A stretch of DNA of 28,377 nucleotides. It comes from DAIOHQ01 sp036744635. GTDB lineage: Bacteria > Planctomycetota > Phycisphaerae > Tepidisphaerales > Tepidisphaeraceae. This document shows, piece after piece, positions 17,076-23,558 of this stretch. Under the pieces are notes generated by a model. The model was not told the origin of the DNA. It saw nothing but the letters and a program-made list of their open reading frames with translations, and ran no database searches. The DNA lies in NCBI GenBank assembly GCA_036744635.1, contig DAIOHQ010000030.1, positions 1 through 28,377 on the forward strand, written 5' to 3'. Each line of letters begins with the position of its first letter. Position 1 is the first letter of the stretch. A program made the translations under genes and the position numbers.

Positions 17076-19640
17076 TCACCGCCCGGCCGGCGCCGACAGG
17101 AACGTCGTCACCTGAATTCTGGACTGGGCATCGATGGTCACGGTGATCGCACCGCAGCGGTCGGTGCGATAGAGCGGAATGCCGGTCGCCATGCGGTCGA
17201 ACGCGCGCTGCTTCTGGGAGAGGGAGTTGTCATTCGATGACACGATGTATTGGGGATGCACAGCGGCCAGGAACGCAGGCGTGGTCTGCTCGCTGCTGCC
17301 ATGGTGCGGCGCCACCAGCACATCGCAGTGCAATTTCTCCGCATCCTGCAATAGGGCCGTCTCGGCCAGGGTTTGAATATCCCCGGTGAAGAGGATCGAC
17401 CGGCCATTGACGGTGAGCCGGATCACCTGGGAAGACTCGTTGTCGTTGTCCAGTCGGCGCCCCGGCGGCGGCCAGAGCATCTCGAAGCTCGCCCGTTCCT
17501 CCAGGGTATCCGGCGGCAGTTGCGTGCGAAGCTGGGCCGAATCGTGCAGTGCATCCAGGTCATCCAGCAGGGCCTCGGCCGACGCGTTGTGGCTTGTGGC
17601 GGCCTGGAAATAGGGGGTGATGAAGACCGGCGCATCGAACGTTTCCGCCAACTCGGTAACGGCGCTGAAGTGATCGTAATTCGGATGGCTGATATAGATG
17701 GCCGCCACCTGCCGGATGCCGCGATGGCGGAGGAACGGGGCGATGGCGGTGCGAAAGATGTCGGAGTAGGTGCTCGAGCCGGCGTCGACGATGATGGTCT
17801 TGCCGGACGGCAATTCGACCACGGCCGCGCTGCCGGCGCCAACCGAGAGAATGGTGATCTGGGCGCTGCCGCCGATGCTGGAGTGCGCCAGCGCCGCTGC
17901 CAGACAGGCCAGTGAAAATGCGGCCGCCGGACTCAGTTGCACCAGCCGCCGGCAGTACACCACGAAACGCGTCGGCTTCGCCTGCTCATCTGCAGACTCG
18001 CGCGGCTTGCGGCGAAGCTGCCGGACCAGCAGTGGTGCGGTCACGGGAAGCGATAACAGCAGATAATAGATTGCGATCAGCCACAAACTTGGCCGTGGAA
18101 ACGCCAGATCTGCCTTGGGAAAGTGGGCAAAGAACGCCACGCCATGGCGCATGGCGGCGATCGGCAGCGCCGCCAGCCACGCGAACATGGGCGCGCCGGC
18201 GGGGATCAACAGGCAGAGCACGATCTTCAGCAGCCCGCCGATGATCGCGATGAACACCAGCGGCGCAAGCAGGATGCTGGCAAGAATCGCGAACGGATTG
18301 AGCTGCTCAAAGTGAAACGCGATCAGCGGCAGAGACACCAGCCACGCCACCAGTGCCGCCACCGCCAGCGACGCCAGATGATGCCTCAACCAGCGCCACA
18401 GCTTCAACCACACACCTTGCGCGAGTTGCGGCGGGGGATCGGGCGATGCGCGGAGCGAGGCGAAAAACGCGGCCGTCCGCCTCGAAAACAGCAGCAAACC
18501 GGCGACCGCGCCGAAGGAAAGCTGAAACGCCGCCGTGTAGAGATCGAGCGGTTGATAGATCAACATCGCCAGCGCGCCGAGGGCCAGAAGTTGCAGGCCA
18601 TCGGTCTTGCGCTTGAGCAGGAGTGCAGTTCCGGCGCTGAGGCACAGGAGCGTGGCGCGAATCACGGATGGAGAGGCGTGGGCGACCAGACCATAGAGCA
18701 TTACAGCGGTCAACGCGCAGCAAACGCTGATGCGTGGCCGGCAACAAAGCAGCCGGCATGTCAGGTAAATGAAGAATGCCACCACCGCTACGTGCAAACC
18801 GGATATGGCCAGCAAATGGGCTGTTCCCGATTGGGCAAACTGCTCGGCCACCTCGGTGGTTTCGGGCGTGCGGTCCCCCAGCAGCAGTGCCTGGAGCACG
18901 GCGAAGTCCAACCCGTGCTTGTTGGGAAATCCTGCCGCCAGGGCCTCGCGGGCACGGCCGCGCAACGCCGCCAGGACCGGCGTGCGCTGTTCGTGCAGAA
19001 TCTCGATGTGGTAGGCCTTGGGAATCAGCAACGATGCAAGCACGCGCTGATGACGGTAATACTCAGCAAAGTCAAACTGCCCCGGATTGCTCGCCACCGG
19101 CGGGCGCTCGAGCAGCCCCACCGCCCGGATGGTCTGCGCGATCGCCAGCCCATTATGGGGATGCAAAATGGTGACGCTGATCCGCCCGCTGGCCGGTTGC
19201 CAGCCCCTCCGACCGCTGGTCGTGCGGATACGCAGTACCTCGGCCATCGTGAATTGTTTGGCGGGGACGAAACGCCTTTCGGCCTGAGCCGGCGCGATGA
19301 CCCTCGGAGGCTCGACGACCCGCAACTCGAGCTCCACCAGCCGAGGAGATGGGGTGGTGAAACGGGCGATATGGTTGTCGGCGAAGTAGAGCAGTCGCCA
19401 TTGCGCCAGCAGCAGCGCCGCCAGAAAGATTCCCGCCAGCAGGCATGGGGCACAGAAGATTGGCCGGTTGAAAAGGATCAGCGCCGCGATGACGCAGGCG
19501 CCCAGCGCGATGAGATAGAGGGTCGGCCAGGCCGGCAGCGCGGCGTGGGCGAACACGCCGGATATGAAGACAATGGCAACCGGCACCGCCGGCCGCCGCC
19601 AGAAAATGGGGTCAGCTTGTGTAATTCCCGCCGCCGACAT
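17076..19640 (-). CDS. comEC: ComEC/Rec2-type DNA uptake channel
   Basis: An 854-residue inner-membrane protein that carries single-stranded DNA into the cytoplasm during natural transformation. Seen: N-terminal spans and an OB-like soluble segment (about 60-230); the Competence domain (GDRTPETTEVAEQFAQSG, HLLAISGLHVAVVAFF, then many helices to about 560); and a C-terminal metallo-beta-lactamase domain with SVGAGSAAVVELPSGKTIIV, SHPNYDH (H652 to H657), LFTGDI and APHHGS. The usual HxHxDH reads HPNYDH, with Asn at the second position. Length is slightly above the family average but complete. The ATG at 19640 has no good Shine-Dalgarno, and codons 6-13 overlap a GGGGTCAG repeat remnant, so the true start could be the GTG at codon 19. 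The gene stands alone. Confidence 0.93.
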   Translation of the reverse strand: MSAAGITQADPIFWRRPAVPVAIVFISGVFAHAALPAWPTLYLIALGACVIAALILFNRPIFCAPCLLAGIFLAALLLAQWRLLYFADNHIARFTTPSPRLVELELRVVEPPRVIAPAQAERRFVPAKQFTMAEVLRIRTTSGRRGWQPASGRISVTILHPHNGLAIAQTIRAVGLLERPPVASNPGQFDFAEYYRHQRVLASLLIPKAYHIEILHEQRTPVLAALRGRAREALAAGFPNKHGLDFAVLQALLLGDRTPETTEVAEQFAQSGTAHLLAISGLHVAVVAFFIYLTCRLLCCRPRISVCCALTAVMLYGLVAHASPSVIRATLLCLSAGTALLLKRKTDGLQLLALGALAMLIYQPLDLYTAAFQLSFGAVAGLLLFSRRTAAFFASLRASPDPPPQLAQGVWLKLWRWLRHHLASLAVAALVAWLVSLPLIAFHFEQLNPFAILASILLAPLVFIAIIGGLLKIVLCLLIPAGAPMFAWLAALPIAAMRHGVAFFAHFPKADLAFPRPSLWLIAIYYLLLSLPVTAPLLVRQLRRKPRESADEQAKPTRFVVYCRRLVQLSPAAAFSLACLAAALAHSSIGGSAQITILSVGAGSAAVVELPSGKTIIVDAGSSTYSDIFRTAIAPFLRHRGIRQVAAIYISHPNYDHFSAVTELAETFDAPVFITPYFQAATSHNASAEALLDDLDALHDSAQLRTQLPPDTLEERASFEMLWPPPGRRLDNDNESSQVIRLTVNGRSILFTGDIQTLAETALLQDAEKLHCDVLVAPHHGSSEQTTPAFLAAVHPQYIVSSNDNSLSQKQRAFDRMATGIPLYRTDRCGAITVTIDAQSRIQVTTFLSAPAGR
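19603..19629. repeat. GGGGTCAG-type repeat fragment inside the comEC 5' end
   Basis: AAAATGGGGTCAGCTTGTG (from 19603) shares the GGGGTCAG core with the hairpin at 16891-16959 and the GGGTCAG arm at 26298. No inverted partner was seen within about 100 nt, so it is a half element or chance similarity. It would encode part of the first 15 ComEC residues if translation begins at 19640. Confidence 0.4.
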
Positions 19641-19684
19641 GTGCGGCCAAAGGATACCGGCAAATGTGGATGCGCCAAAATAAA

Positions 19685-19713
19685 TTGACGGCGGCGCTGG
19701 GTCTCTCTATAGT
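19685..19713 (+). promoter_or_regulatory. Promoter of the citrate synthase gene
   Basis: TTGACG (19685-19690), a 17-nt spacer and TATAGT (19708-19713), each one mismatch from consensus. Predicted start is about 19720, leaving an untranslated leader of about 87 nt before the ATG at 19807. It also lies between the divergent comEC and citrate synthase genes. Confidence 0.7.
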
Positions 19714-19806
19714 CGAATCAGGTTGGGCAAGGGCGCATCCCCAGGAATATTTCGAGTTTTGCAGCCTTTCAGTGCGACAAGAAGACTTTTCAAACGAGAC
19801 TGTTCC

Positions 19807-20964
19807 ATGGCGGAAACGGCGACAATGTCCAAGGGTTCGGGGGGCGGCGGGTTGGAAGGCGTGGTCGCCGCCCAGAGCGCCATCTGCTTTATCGACGGCA
19901 TCGCCGGCCGGCTGGTCTATCGTGGATATGAAATCGCCGACCTCGTCGAGAACGCATCGTTTGAGGAAGTGGCCTGCCTGCTGTGGGATGGCAACCTACC
20001 CAACCGCGGCGCCCTGGCCGCGCTGCGCCGGGACTTGGGCGCGGGCGCCAGTCTTGCCGAGTACGTGTTGTCGATCCTGCGGGCCCTGCCGCCCCAAACC
20101 CAGCCGATGGACGCCCTGCGGACGGCCGCCAGCGCCCTGTCAGCGCTCGATCCCGATCTGGCGGATAATTCGCCGGCGGCAAATCGCCGCAAAGCAGTCC
20201 GGCTTACCGCGCAGCTTCCCACCATCGTCACCGCCTTTCATCGCCTGCGCAACGGACTGGAACCGGTCAATCCCGATCCGGCGCTCCCGGTCGCGGCCAA
20301 CTTTCTCTACATGATGACCGGCAAGAAGCCGCACGACACGATCAGCCGCGTGTTGGACGCGGCGCTGGTGCTCCACGCCGAGCATGGCTTCAATGCCAGC
20401 ACCTTCGCCGCCCGCGTGACCGCCGCCACGCTGGCCGACATGCACGGCGCCATTACCAGCGCCCTGGGTGCCCTCAAAGGCCCGCTGCACGGAGGAGCCA
20501 ACCAGGAAGTGATGGAACTCCTGCTCAAGTGCGAAACCGCCGACGCCGCCGAAGCCCGTGTCCGGCAGATGTTCGCAAACAAGGAAAAGGTCCCCGGCTT
20601 TGGCCATCGCGTCTACAAAACCTTCGACCCGCGGGCCTATTTCCTGCGCAAGATGAGCCGCCAGCTCGGCGAGGCGGCGGGCGGAGGGGGAAATCTCAAA
20701 TGGTACGAGATGTCCGAGCGCCTGATCCCGCTGGCGAAGGAAGCCAAGAACCTCAATCCCAACGTCGATTTCTTCTCGGCCAGCACCTATTACACCATGG
20801 GAATCCCCATCGACCTGTACACCCCGATCTTCGCGATTGCCCGCGTGGCCGGCTGGACGGCCCACGTGATGGAGCAGCACGCCAACAACCGCATCATCCG
20901 CCCCCTCGACGATTACACCGGCCCGTTCGGCAGGAAGGTCGAGCCGATCGGGCAGCGAAGATAG
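19807..20964 (+). CDS. Citrate synthase (type II/short bacterial form, or 2-methylcitrate synthase)
   Basis: It condenses oxaloacetate with acetyl-CoA as the entry step of the TCA cycle. Seen in 385 residues: the catalytic triad H228 (GPLHGGANQEVM), H267 (VPGFGHRVYK) and D321 (NVDFFSAS), conserved DPRA after the second His, and the ending MEQHANNRIIRP. The length fits the short dimeric form of Gram-positive and planctomycete type rather than the longer E. coli GltA. The frame opens 28 codons earlier at a TTG (19723), but that triplet lies right at the predicted transcription start, so the ATG at 19807 is preferred; its Shine-Dalgarno is weak. Methylcitrate synthases share these residues and cannot be excluded. 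No clear terminator follows, only a T-run at 20977-20982. Confidence 0.92.
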   Translation: MAETATMSKGSGGGGLEGVVAAQSAICFIDGIAGRLVYRGYEIADLVENASFEEVACLLWDGNLPNRGALAALRRDLGAGASLAEYVLSILRALPPQTQPMDALRTAASALSALDPDLADNSPAANRRKAVRLTAQLPTIVTAFHRLRNGLEPVNPDPALPVAANFLYMMTGKKPHDTISRVLDAALVLHAEHGFNASTFAARVTAATLADMHGAITSALGALKGPLHGGANQEVMELLLKCETADAAEARVRQMFANKEKVPGFGHRVYKTFDPRAYFLRKMSRQLGEAAGGGGNLKWYEMSERLIPLAKEAKNLNPNVDFFSASTYYTMGIPIDLYTPIFAIARVAGWTAHVMEQHANNRIIRPLDDYTGPFGRKVEPIGQRR

Positions 20965-21039
20965 ATACTCAGCATTTTTTTGTTGAACGAGCTTGAAAAA
21001 TCTTCGTATCGGATGCAAGATGACAACCGTGTTGTGGTC

Positions 21040-21178
21040 CGGCCGGCAGGTCCGAAAATCTGTTGCCGGCGGGCCGATAACTCGGGCAAAAGCAGCGCGG
21101 CAGCATTGAATCATCATCGGCCAAGGGACTGGCCGATAGAGCCAAGGAAACGGTGGCGCCGAAACGTTCTTCGGCGCC
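21040..21178 (+). promoter_or_regulatory. Hairpin-rich leader upstream of murA
   Basis: Three successive inverted repeats in the 260-nt spacer before murA: GCCGGCA/TGCCGGC (about 21040-21070, loop about 15 nt); ATCGGCCA/TGGCCGAT (21116-21123 and 21130-21137, loop 6); and GGCGCCGAA/TTCGGCGCC (21155-21163 and 21170-21178, loop 6). None has a T-run, so they are not simple terminators. A structured 5' leader is possible; I recognise no known riboswitch class. Confidence 0.45.
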
Positions 21179-21224
21179 CGTACCACTTGGGGCTTCAGGG
21201 GGGGCAGGCCAAGGAAGGGCTAAA

Positions 21225-22529
21225 ATGGACAGCTTTCTCATTCGCGGCGGGACACGTCTCAAGGGCAAAATCGACATCAGCGGCAGCAAGAACAGCGCAT
21301 TGCCGATCCTGGCGGCCTGTCTGATGGCCGAAGGCAAAACCACGCTTCATGGCGTGCCGCGCCTCTCGGATATCGACTCGATGAGCAAGCTCATTGGCGA
21401 GCTGGGTTGCCATGTCTATCGGCACGAGCCGAAGGACAAGTCGGCCCACGGGCCGGCGCTGGACGGCCCGCTCGATATTGAAGTGCGTGATGAGAAGCAG
21501 TGCGAGGCGCGGTACGACATCGTGAAAACGATGCGCGCCAGCATCTGCGTGCTCGGCCCGCTGCTGGCCAAGCGCAAGAAGGCGATCGTCTCCATCCCTG
21601 GCGGCTGCGCCATCGGCGACCGGCCGGTCGATCTGCACATACGCGGCCTGCAGAAGCTGGGGGCGGAATTCCGCACCGAAAACGGCAACATTGTCGGAAC
21701 CGTCCATGGCCGGCTCAAAGGATGCCGGATGTATCTGGGCGGGGCGCAGGGACCGACCGTCCTGGGGACGATCAATGTCCTGTGCGCGGCGGCGCTGGCC
21801 GAAGGGGAAACCGTACTGGTCGGCGCTGCCTGCGAGCCGGAAGTGAGCGACTGCGCGGATATGCTGAATAAGATGGGGGCGAAGATCAAAGGGCACGGCA
21901 CGCCGGAAATCCGCATCGAAGGGGTCGAGAAACTGCACGGCGTCGAGCACCGCATCATCCCCGACCGCATCGAGTGCGGCACGTTCATGATCGCCGCCGC
22001 CATCACCAATGGCGAGTTAGAGCTCAAGCACTGTAATCTGGATCACTTGATTGCCGTGGTCGACCGGCTGGAGGAAGTGGGTGTGAAGATCAGCCGCGAG
22101 AACGGCACGATTTTTGTCAGCTCATCGCGCCGGCTGAACCCCATCGAGATGACCACCCAGCCGTTTCCGGGTTTCCCAACCGACATTCAGGCACAGCTCA
22201 TGGCATTGCTCTGCCTGGGCGACGGGATGAGCGTGATCACCGAGCGCGTCTTCCCCGACCGGTTCCTGCATGTCGGCGAATTGAACCGCATGGGCGCCCG
22301 CATCCGCAAAGAAGGCCCCACCGCGGTGATTCAGGGTGTGAAGGAGCTGCAGGGGGCGAGCGTGATGGCAAGCGACCTGCGGGCCTCGGCCGCGCTGGTG
22401 CTGGCGGGTTTGGTCGCCAAGGGCACGACCCGCATCGACCGGGTCTATCACATCGACCGCGGCTATGAGAAAATCGAACAGAAGCTCAATGCCGTCGGCG
22501 CTGACATCAAGCGCATCAACGAGCGCTAG
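21225..22529 (+). CDS. murA: UDP-N-acetylglucosamine 1-carboxyvinyltransferase (MurA)
   Basis: It transfers enolpyruvate from PEP to UDP-GlcNAc, the first committed step of peptidoglycan synthesis, in the cytoplasm. Seen in 434 residues: SGSKNSALP with K22 and N23; TMRASICVLGP with R104; the catalytic loop PGGCAIGDRPVDLH with C128 (the fosfomycin target, so no intrinsic Asp substitution); and RIECGTFMIAAA. The size matches the family at 415-435. The ATG at 21225 is preferred over an in-frame position 24 codons earlier because GGAAGGG lies just upstream and MurA proteins begin with this strand (MDSFLIRGGTRLKGKI). Presence of murA agrees with evidence that planctomycetes make peptidoglycan. A candidate terminator follows at 22558-22609. 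Confidence 0.96.
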   Translation: MDSFLIRGGTRLKGKIDISGSKNSALPILAACLMAEGKTTLHGVPRLSDIDSMSKLIGELGCHVYRHEPKDKSAHGPALDGPLDIEVRDEKQCEARYDIVKTMRASICVLGPLLAKRKKAIVSIPGGCAIGDRPVDLHIRGLQKLGAEFRTENGNIVGTVHGRLKGCRMYLGGAQGPTVLGTINVLCAAALAEGETVLVGAACEPEVSDCADMLNKMGAKIKGHGTPEIRIEGVEKLHGVEHRIIPDRIECGTFMIAAAITNGELELKHCNLDHLIAVVDRLEEVGVKISRENGTIFVSSSRRLNPIEMTTQPFPGFPTDIQAQLMALLCLGDGMSVITERVFPDRFLHVGELNRMGARIRKEGPTAVIQGVKELQGASVMASDLRASAALVLAGLVAKGTTRIDRVYHIDRGYEKIEQKLNAVGADIKRINER

Positions 22530-22557
22530 CTTTCGAGACATCGCACAACGTGGAATC

Positions 22558-22609
22558 ACCGGGACCCCCCCCTGCTCCTTCTCTCTTGGCGGGCGCTTCC
22601 CGGTTTTTT
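22558..22609 (+). terminator. Candidate terminator after murA
   Basis: ACCGGGA (22558-22564) pairs with TCCCGGT (22598-22604), which runs directly into a six-T tract (22604-22609). The stem is only 7 bp and the loop about 33 nt, so confidence is moderate. It lies 29 nt after the murA stop. Confidence 0.5.
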
Positions 22610-22711
22610 GTTGCGCCGGTGAATGTGAAGTGCATTGTCAAACACGTTGGTGCTATCGGGAAGACGGGGAGACCGCTAGAATCGCGCGGAAGGACCTGAC
22701 GCGGAGCGGAT

Positions 22712-23473
22712 TTGACGGATGGATCGAACAGCACGGCAACGAATCGCAACGGCAAGAGCGAGCGGGTGGAACTCGATCCACCGCAAAGCGCCCACACCCC
22801 GCGGCCCACGTCCAAGCAAATACAGGTGCTGGCGACATGCATGATCATAGCGGCCGCGGTCTTCCTCTGGTCCGCCCTGTATCCGCGCGATCGGCTGACG
22901 TGGGTGCTGGAGGTGCTGCCGGTGTTGCTCGGCGTGCCGCTCCTGCTGCTGACCTATCGGCGCTTTGGGCTGACGACGCTGGCGTATGTGCTGATCACGA
23001 TTCACGCGATCATCCTGATGGTCGGCGGGCACTACACCTATGCCCAGGTGCCACTGTTCAACTGGCTGCGGGATACGTTTCATTTCGGCCGCAATCATTA
23101 CGACCGGCTGGGACATTTCGCCCAGGGGCTGGTGCCGGCCATCCTGGCCCGCGAGGTGTTGCTGCGCACCTCGCCGCTGCGGCGAGGGAAGTGGCTGACC
23201 TTTCTGGTGATCTGCATCTGCATGGCGATCAGCGCGTGGTATGAATTGTTCGAGTGGCTGACGGCCGCCGTCAGCGGATCCAAGGCCGATGCCTTTCTGG
23301 GCGGGCAGGGAGATGTCTGGGACACGCAGAAAGACATGGCCTGCGCCTTCGTGGGCGCGATCTGCGCCCTGGTTTTCCTCACCACCATTCATAACCGGCA
23401 ACTGGCGCGGCTGCTGAAGGGCCGAAATCTGCAAAGATTCGGCAGAAAATCCGGCCTGTTTGCCCGCGACTGA
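22712..23473 (+). CDS. YjdF/DUF2238-family inner-membrane protein
   Basis: A 253-residue polytopic membrane protein of unknown function. Seen: a charged N-terminal tail (about 40 residues), then five or six hydrophobic spans (about 42-58, 66-82, 88-106, 134-150, 162-180, 205-225). The family signature lies between spans (GGHYTYAQVPLFNWLRD, then FHFGRNHYDRLGHFAQG), rich in His, Tyr and Arg, with an acidic WYELFEW in a later helix. This His/acid pattern in a membrane protein suggests a metal or quinone-like site, but no activity is established. The start is TTG at 22712 with GGAG 5-7 nt upstream; no earlier ATG fits and the next Met is inside the first span. It converges on the CARDB gene across an 85-nt palindromic spacer. 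Confidence 0.82.
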   Translation: MTDGSNSTATNRNGKSERVELDPPQSAHTPRPTSKQIQVLATCMIIAAAVFLWSALYPRDRLTWVLEVLPVLLGVPLLLLTYRRFGLTTLAYVLITIHAIILMVGGHYTYAQVPLFNWLRDTFHFGRNHYDRLGHFAQGLVPAILAREVLLRTSPLRRGKWLTFLVICICMAISAWYELFEWLTAAVSGSKADAFLGGQGDVWDTQKDMACAFVGAICALVFLTTIHNRQLARLLKGRNLQRFGRKSGLFARD

Positions 23474-23485
23474 ATTCCTCTTCCA

Positions 23486-23556
23486 TCCCTTCGTACCTGC
23501 GTGCCTCTGTGCCTTCCCCCGTCCGAGAGGCACGGAGGCACGAAGGCACAAAGGGA
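23486..23556. repeat. Imperfect 29-bp inverted repeat between convergent genes
   Basis: Arm 23486-23514 pairs with arm 23528-23556 at 25 of 29 positions, with a 13-nt loop. The arms are made of repeated GTGCCT/AGGCAC units (CGTGCCTCTGTGCCT and AGGCACGGAGGCACG). It ends 2 nt before the stop of the minus-strand CARDB gene and 13 nt after the YjdF-like stop, so it may act as a bidirectional terminator or 3'-end stabiliser. Confidence 0.75.
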
Positions 23557-23558
23557 AG

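Noticed and set aside
18123..19688. Plus-strand open frame of about 521 codons
   Set aside because: Antisense of comEC, dominated by Arg, Gln and Gly; no domain.
20140..21186. Minus-strand open frame of about 348 codons
   Set aside because: Antisense of citrate synthase and its downstream spacer; no conserved motif.
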